Part shown: positions 34,511 to 42,742 of the stretch, one piece after another
Numbering within the stretch: the stretch's first letter is position 1
How the letters are laid out: the number at the start of each line of letters is the position of its first letter
Source: Paenibacillus sp. JJ-100
Lineage (GTDB): Bacteria > Bacillota > Bacilli > Paenibacillales > Paenibacillaceae
Assembly: GCF_948329825.1 (NCBI RefSeq)
Contig: NZ_CAOJCM010000002.1
Span: 310,001 to 374,000, forward strand
Direction of reading: 5' to 3'
DNA: 64,000 bases
Notes under the pieces: generated by a model
The model's input: only the letters and a program-made list of their open reading frames with translations
What the model was told of the DNA's origin: nothing
Database searches by the model: none
Program-made: the position numbers and the translations under genes

Positions 34511-35197
34511 TTGAAATCTGTACTTATCGTAGAAGACGAGCAAGCAATTGCACGTGTTTTGGCTGCTTATCTAAAAAAAGCTGAATTTGAAGTATATCTT
34601 GCAGGAGATGGACCGACGGCCTTAACGGTTTTTGATTCTGTGAATCCTTCCATTGTACTGCTGGACGTCTTGCTACCTGAAATGGATGGATGGGATCTGT
34701 TACGAATTATCCGGGAAAAGAGCACTTGTCCCGTTATTATGTTAACTGCACTAGACGATATATCAGATCGCCTTAACGGGTTAAATGCAGGTGCTGATGA
34801 TTATATGAGCAAACCGTTTGTACCCGAGGAAGTCGTTGCTCGCGTAAATGCTGTATTGCGACGGAATCCGCACTGGACTTCTGGGGGCGAGGACAGACGT
34901 TCTTTCGGCAATCTGGTCATTGATCTTGCGGCGAAGCAAGTACTGCTGAATGGTGCTGAAGTTGCACTGACGCCGCGTGACTTGTCTCTGCTTCTTTTTC
35001 TCTCCGAGCATCCTAACCGCACGTTCACTAGAGATCATCTGATTGAACAAGTATGGGGATTAGATTACGAGGGTAGTGATCGTGCCGTAGATTTATCGAT
35101 TAAACGACTGCGTCAGGCCCTCTCCCACTGGACCACCGAAACGGGAGAAATCCGAACGCTACGAGGAATGGGGTATCAATTTTGGATCGCCAACTGA
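34511..35197 (+). CDS. OmpR-family response regulator
   Basis: About 228 residues: receiver domain (phospho-acceptor Asp in VLLDVLLPEMDGWDLL, about residue 52; conserved Lys in MSKPF) and an OmpR/PhoB winged-helix domain (ALTPRDLSLLLFLSEHPNRT, DRAVDLSIKRLRQALS). It starts with TTG at 34511 with AAAGGAG ten bases upstream; the longer open frame from 34130 has no support. Its stop overlaps the start of the kinase gene. The target genes are unknown. Confidence 0.92.
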   Translation: MKSVLIVEDEQAIARVLAAYLKKAEFEVYLAGDGPTALTVFDSVNPSIVLLDVLLPEMDGWDLLRIIREKSTCPVIMLTALDDISDRLNGLNAGADDYMSKPFVPEEVVARVNAVLRRNPHWTSGGEDRRSFGNLVIDLAAKQVLLNGAEVALTPRDLSLLLFLSEHPNRTFTRDHLIEQVWGLDYEGSDRAVDLSIKRLRQALSHWTTETGEIRTLRGMGYQFWIAN

Positions 35198-36648
35198 CAT
35201 CATCAAGGCGTAAGCGTTCGACCTCCATTTTGTCACATTGGACGCTGCGATATTTCCTGATTCTATGTATTGGGTTCACCGTTATTGCTGCGGGTGCGCT
35301 TTATTGGATACGAACCACTTCGATAGAGAAAGGTCTAAAGACGGCTGAGTTGCTCGGTTTGGAGATTGCTGACCGGGTAACCGTCAAGGATCATCAACTT
35401 CAGGTTCCGCCTAATTTGAACATGATTGTTAGCAAACGCGAAAAACTGTTTAATACTGATCACTATTTTTGCGTTATGGTACTGGATCAGAACAATAAAC
35501 TGGTCTTTTCTCAGCCTGAAATGCAACAAAAAGACGTCTATTACCGGCTCTCGGATGATTTCCTCGAACCACGAAATAACAAATATGCTGGTGTGATGGT
35601 GGATATCGCTGATGGGAATCAAGTTATGGGTAAAGTATGGGTTATGCAATCCAAACAATCTATCACGTTCGGGCCTGAGACGATATGGCTTGTTGCGCTG
35701 ATTTTTGGAGGTCTTATTCTCTGCGGCTGGCTTACGATCTACTTGCTATCCCGTAAATTATCACGACCAATACGTCAGGTGGCCTATGCTGCACAACAAA
35801 TCCGCAGTGGCAATTACGATGTAAGTCTGACGCTCAACACACGAGAGCGTGAGATCAACGAGCTTGTCAGCTCTTTTGGTGATATGGCAACACGTCTACA
35901 TCAACTCGAAGAATGGCGCACACTTTCTCTCGCCGGAGTCAGTCATGAACTCAAAACACCTGTTACTTCGATCAAAGGCCTGGTTATGGCTGTGCGGGAC
36001 GACGTGGTCAATCCACAAGAGGGTAAAGAGTTTCTAGATATCGCCTTGAAAGAGTCCGAACGTATGGAGCGTATGATTGCAGATTTATTGGATTATAATG
36101 CCATGACTGCTGGAAGTGTTACGGTTCGCAAAGAACGAACCGATCTGAAACTGTTGGTTGGAGAAATTGTTCACCAATGGAAGATTGCATATGAAGAACA
36201 CATGCCAGAGGTTCAGCTACATGTACCGCAAGGCTCACTGTATGTGATGGGTGATGCGCTTCGAATACAGCAGATTATCGTAAACTTGCTTAACAATGGC
36301 TTGCACGCAACTCCTCCTGGGCAACAAGCTCAGTTCCATATACATGTGCGTGCGGCAAAGAACATGCTACATGTGGATGTGCAAGATAATGGTACAGGTA
36401 TTTCGTTAGAAGATCAGCCAAAGATTTTCGAACGCTTCTACCGGGGAGAGCTAAAAAAACGTCGTAATCGTGGTCTGGGTCTCGGACTAACTTACAGCCG
36501 CCTCTTGGCACATGAACAAGGTGGTGAGTTAACTCTGGTCTCCAGCAGTCCGGAGGGAAGCTTGTTCAGGTTAAGTTTGCCGCGCTGGGTTTCGCAGGAG
36601 GAAATGCAGATTTCGGAGAAAGCCTATCGTTCAACTGTTCAAGCTTAG
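35182..36648 (+). CDS. HAMP sensor histidine kinase
   Basis: 488 residues: membrane segment at about 18-40, an extracytoplasmic sensor region of about 120 residues, second segment at about 165-190, HAMP linker (SRPIRQVAYAAQQI), HisKA with the phospho-His in GVSHELKTPVTS, and HATPase with DNGTGIS and GLGLGLTYSR. It probably starts at TTG 35182, overlapping the response regulator stop by 16 bases; GGAATGGGG lies upstream. The pair is a cotranscribed two-component system; the signal is not visible. Confidence 0.92.
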   Translation: MDRQLTSSRRKRSTSILSHWTLRYFLILCIGFTVIAAGALYWIRTTSIEKGLKTAELLGLEIADRVTVKDHQLQVPPNLNMIVSKREKLFNTDHYFCVMVLDQNNKLVFSQPEMQQKDVYYRLSDDFLEPRNNKYAGVMVDIADGNQVMGKVWVMQSKQSITFGPETIWLVALIFGGLILCGWLTIYLLSRKLSRPIRQVAYAAQQIRSGNYDVSLTLNTREREINELVSSFGDMATRLHQLEEWRTLSLAGVSHELKTPVTSIKGLVMAVRDDVVNPQEGKEFLDIALKESERMERMIADLLDYNAMTAGSVTVRKERTDLKLLVGEIVHQWKIAYEEHMPEVQLHVPQGSLYVMGDALRIQQIIVNLLNNGLHATPPGQQAQFHIHVRAAKNMLHVDVQDNGTGISLEDQPKIFERFYRGELKKRRNRGLGLGLTYSRLLAHEQGGELTLVSSSPEGSLFRLSLPRWVSQEEMQISEKAYRSTVQA

Positions 36649-36658
36649 TTGCTATATT

Positions 36659-36684
36659 CAAGGAGCCCCGATGGGCTCCTTTTC
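36659..36684 (+). terminator. terminator of two-component operon
   Basis: Nine-base arms AAGGAGCCC / GGGCTCCTT around a CGAT loop, followed by TTCTTT. Ten bases after the kinase stop. Confidence 0.85.
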
Positions 36685-36833
36685 TTTATGTATTTTACCA
36701 ATAATGATAATTATAGTTAAAACTTTAATGCAAGTTTTCATCTCTGGTCGTTAGCACACCAGACAGTACTTTCACGTAGAATAGGGTTAGAAACGAGAGT
36801 GCTCATGAACCAAGAACCCAGAGGTGAAGATGA

Positions 36834-38291
36834 ATGCCCGCTAAAAATGGCATACAGTATTGTGAACGAATTGATGCTCAGACCGTGCCATGCTGGTACA
36901 AAGGAGAACTGCTTCCTGGCAAACGCTCGGAGCATATCGCCTTTTCTGGCTTAATGAAAACACAGATGAACATGTACGATCTCCAGTTTGATCCCGAAGT
37001 GACAGACCGGATGTTGTACGACTCCCCAGCGGATGGCAAACCTGTAGGCATGTCCTTCCTGCCTCCAACACATGCCAACGATCTTCGCAGGCGACGTGAG
37101 GCTATGACGATATGGGCTCAGACCCATCACGGTTTTCTGGGACGTTCACCCGATTACATGAACACAGCAATCATGGCCTTTTATACTGCTGCCGATCTAT
37201 TAAATGAGCTGTCACCTCAATACGCCGATAATCTAAAAAATTATTATGCGTATTGCCGTGATAACGACATTACGTTATCCCACGCCTTCATTCAACCGTA
37301 TGCGAGCAAACTTTCAGGACAATTGGATACGACAGAAGATGCTATAGCAGCCAAAGTTGTGGATCGGACAGATGAGGGACTTATTATTAATGGTGCGTTC
37401 ATGATGGCAACTCAGGCCGCTACATCTGACGAAATTTTTGTGTATCCTTCTCCATCGCCTGCGCCTTTTGATGATGAAAACCCTTTTTCTTTTTCTTTTG
37501 CCGTTCCCAATGATCTGCCAGGCATCAGTCTGATCTCTAGAGATACGTATGCAGATGAATCCAAATATAACTATCCCTTAAGCTCACGCTATGAAGAAAT
37601 GGATAACATCGTCATCTTTGACCATGTGCTTGTGCCACATGATCGTATCTTTTTTGCCGGTGATGAGCAAATGTCGTCAACACTTTTTAAAGAAAGTCAT
37701 TTCCACATCCATGCTGGACACCAGGTGCTAAGCCGTTATATTGCCAAAACTGAATTTGTACTCGGAACGATTCAATTACTTATCGATACGCTTGATTTGA
37801 ATTACGAAACCCATGTTGTAGAAAAAACAGCGCGTGCTCTCGCGGGGCTCGAATCATTAAAAGCTCTGGCTATTGCTGCTGAAGCAGGTGCTATACCGGA
37901 CGGAAGAGGATTTATTCTGCCCGCACCCAAACCACTGATGGCTGCCAATCTGATCTACCCCAAACTGTATCCAGAGATGATTGAGATTTTACAGTTACTT
38001 AGTTCCAGCGGTATGATCATGGTTCCTCAGGAAGAGGATTTTCATTCCGGATCGGCTGAGTCTCTGAATCTCTATCTCAAAGGCTCGGACATGGAATCCA
38101 AGGAACGTAACGCGTTGTTCCGTCTGATCTGGGAACTTGGGGCAGGTTCGTTTGGGGGCAGACAGACACAGTTTGAACGATTTTTCTTTGGTAATACCAT
38201 TACGGTCTCAAACCGCTTATATTCAGCCGGTTCTTATGATGCATCACAACGAGAACGGGTTCGTCAATTCCTAGCAAACCATGTACGATAG
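36834..38291 (+). CDS. HpaB-like flavin-dependent monooxygenase
   Basis: 485 residues of the 4-hydroxyphenylacetate 3-hydroxylase (HpaB/PvcC) family, the oxygenase component that uses FADH2 from a separate reductase. Family features: N-terminal acyl-CoA-dehydrogenase-like region (GFLGRSPDYMNTAIMAFYTA), middle ATSDEIFVYPSPSP and IPDGRGFILPAPKPLMAAN (about 350-370). Full length. Substrate unknown; could be a phenol or other aromatic. The neighbouring nitroreductase-like gene converges on it and might supply reduced flavin, but this is not shown. A Fur-like sequence lies 116-134 bases upstream. Confidence 0.88.
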   Translation: MPAKNGIQYCERIDAQTVPCWYKGELLPGKRSEHIAFSGLMKTQMNMYDLQFDPEVTDRMLYDSPADGKPVGMSFLPPTHANDLRRRREAMTIWAQTHHGFLGRSPDYMNTAIMAFYTAADLLNELSPQYADNLKNYYAYCRDNDITLSHAFIQPYASKLSGQLDTTEDAIAAKVVDRTDEGLIINGAFMMATQAATSDEIFVYPSPSPAPFDDENPFSFSFAVPNDLPGISLISRDTYADESKYNYPLSSRYEEMDNIVIFDHVLVPHDRIFFAGDEQMSSTLFKESHFHIHAGHQVLSRYIAKTEFVLGTIQLLIDTLDLNYETHVVEKTARALAGLESLKALAIAAEAGAIPDGRGFILPAPKPLMAANLIYPKLYPEMIEILQLLSSSGMIMVPQEEDFHSGSAESLNLYLKGSDMESKERNALFRLIWELGAGSFGGRQTQFERFFFGNTITVSNRLYSAGSYDASQRERVRQFLANHVR

Positions 38292-38315
38292 CATATAAAA
38301 TTCCGGTAAGTTAGC

Positions 38316-38343
38316 GGGCAACGAATTCAGAGACTCGTTGCCC
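38316..38343. terminator. hairpin between hpaB-like and nitroreductase genes
   Basis: Nine-base arms GGGCAACGA / TCGTTGCCC with a ten-base loop, between two converging genes. Weak T-tracts on both sides; a probable bidirectional terminator. Confidence 0.55.
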
Positions 38344-38344
38344 T

Positions 38345-38914
38345 TCAGACCAGATGGTCGTATACCGTCATGAGTTCAGAGGCTGGTTTCCCTACCTCCA
38401 CACCGGAAGATAATCCACACCGATCTCCATAACCGATGTGAAATACGCCCAGAACCCTTTCTTTGGAATTGAGTCCCATCAAGTTCATGAATACCGGGTG
38501 CTGCTGATAATCATTCATTTTCCAGATTGCATGTAAACCTTGTTCCGCAGCCAGAATGCAGAATCGTTTGCTCCATGCCTTCGCGGACAGGACATGATCC
38601 TCTTGGGTATTGCTCGGTGCAACGACGACCAGGTGGGCTGGGATCGCTTCGGTATATTGATATGCGGCCCAGCCTCCGTGGCGATCTGCCAGATGAGGTG
38701 GATAACTCTGTCTGACAGCTTCCATATATAGCTGTCTTCCTTCACCGGAAAACAGCATAAAACGCCAGGGTACGGGACTCGTAACATATAAAGAGGGATC
38801 AGCTTCATCCAGAAGATTTCTAATGATCGATGGAGGTACAGGCATGGAGCTGAATTCACATGTTCCTGCTTTTCTTTTTCCGCTGCTGCTATCTTGTCTA
38901 TATAACATTTTCAC
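38345..38914 (-). CDS. nitroreductase family protein
   Basis: 189 residues of the FMN-dependent nitroreductase fold: SMPVPPSIIRNLLDEADPSL (start helix) and TSPVPWRFMLFSGEG (FMN-binding loop region), then the C-terminal LGVFHIGYGD segment. It is shorter than typical nitroreductases (about 200-220). The substrate is unknown. It faces the HpaB-like gene and is upstream of no other gene on its strand. Confidence 0.82.
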   Translation of the reverse strand: MKMLYRQDSSSGKRKAGTCEFSSMPVPPSIIRNLLDEADPSLYVTSPVPWRFMLFSGEGRQLYMEAVRQSYPPHLADRHGGWAAYQYTEAIPAHLVVVAPSNTQEDHVLSAKAWSKRFCILAAEQGLHAIWKMNDYQQHPVFMNLMGLNSKERVLGVFHIGYGDRCGLSSGVEVGKPASELMTVYDHLV

Positions 38915-38959
38915 CTGCGTTCCCTCCCCGTATAACGGTTATTCTAATGTATTCAACGA

Positions 38960-39772
38960 TTACATTAACCATGTTTTATGAGGCTTAGACCCTTCCGTTC
39001 TCCATCGATCTACTTCTTCATGAACTCGCATTCTGTCTTTAGCAGTAAAGTGCCTCGACACTTGCTCTTCTGCCTTAGGCATACTGTCTCGAACAAGACG
39101 GATATAATCCATAGAACGCTGTAACGATTGGCGACCTGGAATATACCTGATCTTACGTCCTTCCAACAAACAATAAACTTCAATCATCCCTGGCAACTTG
39201 CCAAACGCTTCCCAGCAAAAGACGCTAACCATATGTTGAAAGGCTTCCACAACGTTGGCATCATGAACAACTAAATACTTCTGAATCAATAGATTGTCCC
39301 AACCATCTGGCTGCCAGGCCGCGTGAAAGATCATGGACAAACTCATCTGTAGAGAAGGCACTTCTGTTTTCCATTGTTCAAACAAAATGGCGGGGTGCTT
39401 CAAATCATCATTAGCCGCAACGACGAGTGATAGCTCGTCGATCAATTTTTGCTTGACATCCCAGTAATGAAGAATGGAATCGAAACCATCTGTCTTTCTT
39501 GGCCACCATTTTTCGAGTACATATTGAATCGGGATTTCTTTACGAACGTCGGGGGATACACTGTAAAAATAATTGATTGCATGGCTCACCGCATATTGCA
39601 CACGATGTCTCCACTGGAGTACCGGACGCTGCTCAGCAGAAGGTTCAGGGCGGATGAACCGATGCGGACTGCGCAGCATTTCTTCCAGCTTGTAGTCTTC
39701 AAGCAAACGTTCAGGAAACTCATTGTTCCTCTGTGCCGTTACGGTAGAACCATCTGGCTGCAGCATTTCCAT
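38960..39772 (-). CDS. hypothetical protein downstream of flavodoxin
   Basis: About 270 residues, soluble, mostly helical, with many Trp and Arg residues and no motif I recognise. The start ATG at 39772 overlaps the flavodoxin stop (TGATG), so the genes are translationally coupled, and the longer frame to 39823 lies inside the flavodoxin gene. Being coupled to an iron-regulated flavodoxin suggests it is induced together with it under iron limitation; a partner of the flavodoxin is a guess. Confidence 0.7.
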   Translation of the reverse strand: MEMLQPDGSTVTAQRNNEFPERLLEDYKLEEMLRSPHRFIRPEPSAEQRPVLQWRHRVQYAVSHAINYFYSVSPDVRKEIPIQYVLEKWWPRKTDGFDSILHYWDVKQKLIDELSLVVAANDDLKHPAILFEQWKTEVPSLQMSLSMIFHAAWQPDGWDNLLIQKYLVVHDANVVEAFQHMVSVFCWEAFGKLPGMIEVYCLLEGRKIRYIPGRQSLQRSMDYIRLVRDSMPKAEEQVSRHFTAKDRMRVHEEVDRWRTEGSKPHKTWLM

Positions 39773-40224
39773 CAGGATACCTGTACGTCTGTCGCAGTAA
39801 AACGTCTGCCGAAATCCCGGCACATCTCTTTCTCCTGCTCCAGCGGACTATATTCAATTTTCAACATTTCTGATGATACTTCCGCCCCACGCTCTAGCAG
39901 CTTCTTGGCTGTAAGATCAACCGCCCCGCAAAATTGTTCGTAGGAAGTATCACCGCTTCCGAAAACTGCCGCTCTCTTGCCACTAAGATCAAGCTCATCC
40001 AGTTCTTCGTAAAAGTCTAAAAATTCATCCGGTAATTCACCATCTCCCCATGTGTAGACACCAATCATAAATCCGTCATATTTCAGAACTTCCGCGGCAT
40101 TAAAATCTGTTACAGACTTCAGATCAACTTCATAACCGCTTTGTGTGATGCCTTCCACAATGAGTTCCGCAATCTCTTCGGTATTCCCTGTCATACTTGC
40201 ATAAGCCACTAACCATTTAGCCAT
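39772..40224 (-). CDS. flavodoxin
   Basis: 150 residues. The FMN phosphate loop is SMTGNTEEIAE (residues 8-18), followed by the two flavin-stacking loops YTWGDGELPDEF and FGSGDTSYEQFCGAVD. Flavodoxins carry single electrons in place of ferredoxin when iron is short, and the promoter carries a Fur-type site. The hypothetical gene is coupled downstream (TGATG overlap). Confidence 0.95.
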   Translation of the reverse strand: MAKWLVAYASMTGNTEEIAELIVEGITQSGYEVDLKSVTDFNAAEVLKYDGFMIGVYTWGDGELPDEFLDFYEELDELDLSGKRAAVFGSGDTSYEQFCGAVDLTAKKLLERGAEVSSEMLKIEYSPLEQEKEMCRDFGRRFTATDVQVS

Positions 40225-40308
40225 CTATTGTCCCTCACTTTGGTTTCGTTATGTTATAGGAGTTGCCGAACTAATTCATATGCAACGTTAAAATATTCCT
40301 GCATCAAA

Positions 40309-40338
40309 ATCATAAATGATAATGATTATCATTGTCAA
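40309..40338 (-). promoter_or_regulatory. Fur-type site within flavodoxin promoter
   Basis: On the minus strand TTGACA (40338-40333), 18-base spacer, TATGAT (40314-40309). The spacer is filled by AATGATAATGATTATCATT (40315-40333), 19 bases, a near-perfect Fur box (overlapping the 7-1-7 and GATAAT patterns). A bound Fur would block RNA polymerase directly. Confidence 0.85.
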
Positions 40339-40493
40339 ATTTAATTTTATGTTATTTTGATTGAATTCTAATTTTGCTATTCTTTCGAAATGGCTTAAGA
40401 CACTTTCAGAATACTAGACGGCCAGCTGGCGTAGAGCCCCTAATTTGTTGTACAATAGTATCCAAATGAAATTTGAAGGATGGATAAACGATA

Positions 40494-41357
40494 ATGTACG
40501 TAGCTAAGAACTGGAAAGACTATGAAGTGATCGATACGGGAGGCGGCGAGAAGCTGGAACGCTGGGGAGATGTCATCCTGCGTAGACCCGATCCACAGAT
40601 CATCTGGCCCCTCGAAAATGAAACCCATGAATGGCGTCAAGCTCACGGCCACTACCATCGCAGCTCTTCTGGCGGCGGAAGCTGGGATATGAAAAAACCG
40701 ATTCCTGAGCGCTGGACAATCGGATACGAAAATCTGAAATTCCATATTAAACCGACCAGCTTCAAACATACAGGCTTGTTCCCTGAACAAGCGGCCAATT
40801 GGAGCTGGATGATGGATAAAATTGCTAACGCTGGTCGTCCCATCTCTGTTCTGAACCTGTTCGCTTATACGGGTGGAGCTACGGTAGCGGCGGCATACGC
40901 AGGCGCTTCGGTTGTACACTGTGATGCAGCTAAAGGTATGGTTCAATGGGCCAAAGAAAATGTGCAGCTATCGGGACTTGGGGACCGACCTGTTCGTTTC
41001 ATTACGGATGATGTGTTCAAGTTCGTACAACGCGAGCAGCGCCGTGGTAACAAGTACGATGCGATTATTATGGACCCTCCATCCTATGGACGTGGCCCGA
41101 ACGGTGAAACATGGAAGCTGGAAGAGAACCTCTATCCGTTCTTGAAGTCCTGTATGACGATTCTTTCGGACAACCCGTTGTTTATGCTTGTGAACTCATA
41201 TACAACCGGGATTTCTTCCACTGTTCTGCGCAACATGCTGACGATGACGATGTCTGCCAAGTATGGCGGCAAGATTACAGCTGGAGAGATTGGATTGCCG
41301 ATTACACGCAGCGGCTTGGATCTGCCATGCGGTATTCTGGGCCGCTGGGAGTCTTAA
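40494..41357 (+). CDS. class I SAM-dependent methyltransferase (RlmI-like)
   Basis: 287 residues. Motif I NLFAYTGGATVAAAYAG (about 120-136) and motif IV IMDPPSYGRG (about 191-200) are those of the RlmI/RlmK-like rRNA methyltransferase group, which act on C or N atoms of bases. The N-terminal 110 residues match the small domain of these proteins. The next gene, an RluA-type pseudouridine synthase, begins two bases after its stop, so both probably modify ribosomal RNA. Confidence 0.88.
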   Translation: MYVAKNWKDYEVIDTGGGEKLERWGDVILRRPDPQIIWPLENETHEWRQAHGHYHRSSSGGGSWDMKKPIPERWTIGYENLKFHIKPTSFKHTGLFPEQAANWSWMMDKIANAGRPISVLNLFAYTGGATVAAAYAGASVVHCDAAKGMVQWAKENVQLSGLGDRPVRFITDDVFKFVQREQRRGNKYDAIIMDPPSYGRGPNGETWKLEENLYPFLKSCMTILSDNPLFMLVNSYTTGISSTVLRNMLTMTMSAKYGGKITAGEIGLPITRSGLDLPCGILGRWES

Positions 41358-41359
41358 TC

Positions 41360-42094
41360 ATGTCTCATGATATACAAAAAGGCGGAGATATTGAGATTCT
41401 GTTTGAAGATAATCACTTGTTAGGGATAACCAAGCCAGTGAATGTTCCCACTCAGGAAGATGCATCGGGTGACCCTGATCTGCTCTCTTTACTCAAACAA
41501 GATTTGAAAGAACGATATAACAAACCGGGCAATGTTTATCTGGGCCTAGTACATCGCCTGGATCGCCCGGTTGGAGGAGCAATGATTTTTGCCAAAACCT
41601 CCAAAGCGGCCTCTCGTTTGTCGGAAACAGTGCGTGGTCGACACTTCCGTAAAATTTACGGCGCGGTTGTTCATGGCAAAATGCCATCAAGTCAGGGGAC
41701 GCTGAAGCACACCCTCTTGAAAGACAGTAAGACAAACACGGTCACAGCAGTACCCAAAGGTACACCAGGCGGAAAAGATGCTGTCTTGGACTACCAGGTC
41801 ATCGGGGAAACGGATCGCTACAGTCTTGTTCATATTGAGCTTCATACAGGCAGATCTCATCAGATACGTGTGCAGATGAAAGAAGCCGGTTGTCCGTTAT
41901 TCGGAGATCAGAAATATGGCGCTAAAATGAACAAGCCGGGGCAGCAAATTGCATTATGGTCTGTTATCGCATCGTTCCCTCATCCAGTGACTAAACAGGA
42001 AGTTACGCTTCAGTCCCTGCCTGTACGAGAATTCCCTTGGGCTGAATGGCCTTCACAGGTATACGAAGAAGCTTTTGCTATGAACCGTCTATAA
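41360..42094 (+). CDS. RluA-family pseudouridine synthase
   Basis: 244 residues. The catalytic motif HRLDRPVGGAMIFAKT (about residues 63-78; active Asp in HRLD) and later HIELHTGRSHQIRVQM and PLFGDQKYG are those of RluA-type enzymes, which convert uridine to pseudouridine in rRNA or tRNA. The start at 41360 follows GGGAG by eight bases; the longer open frame from 41111 overlaps the methyltransferase and is spurious. No N-terminal S4 domain, so it is a short form. Confidence 0.92.
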   Translation: MSHDIQKGGDIEILFEDNHLLGITKPVNVPTQEDASGDPDLLSLLKQDLKERYNKPGNVYLGLVHRLDRPVGGAMIFAKTSKAASRLSETVRGRHFRKIYGAVVHGKMPSSQGTLKHTLLKDSKTNTVTAVPKGTPGGKDAVLDYQVIGETDRYSLVHIELHTGRSHQIRVQMKEAGCPLFGDQKYGAKMNKPGQQIALWSVIASFPHPVTKQEVTLQSLPVREFPWAEWPSQVYEEAFAMNRL

Positions 42095-42240
42095 GCAATT
42101 CAATTCCACAGACGCAGCACTCGTCTGCAACTGTAACTTGTCGTTCGGATGCTCATCCGGGCGGCATTTTTTGTGGGAATACATGTAACTGCAATTCTAG
42201 TACACGGTTCATTCTAATTTAAAGTTAGGAGCCAAGCGTC

Positions 42241-42594
42241 ATGACCCCATTTACGAAACAGGTTATTGCGATTATCGCGGCGATTCCAGAAGGAAAAGTA
42301 ATGACTTATGGACAGATTGCGGCATGTGCTGGAAGTCCGAGAGCAGCAAGACAAGTGGTGCGTATTTTACACTCCATGAGTCGTAAAGAACGTCTGCCAT
42401 GGCATCGGGTCGTCAATGCGAAGGGACAGATCGCTATATCCGACGAACAATTGCGCTCCATACAGGAGATCGAGCTTGGTAGTGAAGGAGTCGAATTCCA
42501 GTTGGATGGCAGTATTGATCTGAAGCAATTTGGACATGATCCTGATCCAGATTGGTTGTTGCATAAGTTGGCCTCTATCCAGAACGAAGATTAG
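42241..42594 (+). CDS. alkyltransferase-like protein (MGMT fold, Cys replaced by Trp)
   Basis: 117 residues, the C-terminal domain of O6-alkylguanine-DNA alkyltransferases (YGQIAACAGSPRAARQV and the arginine finger region). The active site, PCHRV in MGMT, reads PWHRV here, so it cannot accept an alkyl group. Alkyltransferase-like (ATL) proteins bind alkylated guanines and hand them to nucleotide excision repair. AGGAG lies before the ATG. A terminator follows. Confidence 0.92.
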   Translation: MTPFTKQVIAIIAAIPEGKVMTYGQIAACAGSPRAARQVVRILHSMSRKERLPWHRVVNAKGQIAISDEQLRSIQEIELGSEGVEFQLDGSIDLKQFGHDPDPDWLLHKLASIQNED

Positions 42595-42644
42595 GGAATC
42601 GTAACGGATTCATTTAAATGCCGAAGCGTATCATTAAAATAAAA

Positions 42645-42705
42645 CAAAAAAGAGAACTCTCATCTACAGTAGGTGTATCCTACTACAGATAAGAGTTCTC
42701 TTTGC
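42645..42705. terminator. bidirectional terminator, ATL and MFS genes
   Basis: AGAGAACTCTCATCT (42651-42665) pairs with AGATAAGAGTTCTCT (42687-42701), with A's on the left and T's on the right. Serves both the plus-strand ATL gene and the minus-strand MFS gene. Confidence 0.85.
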
Positions 42706-42742
42706 TTTTAGCTTTTTCGTCAAACTTTCAGTTCATGTCTGA

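Noticed and set aside
41111..41359. Longer N-terminus of the pseudouridine synthase
   Set aside because: Overlaps the methyltransferase gene; the ATG at 41360 has a GGGAG site at normal spacing.
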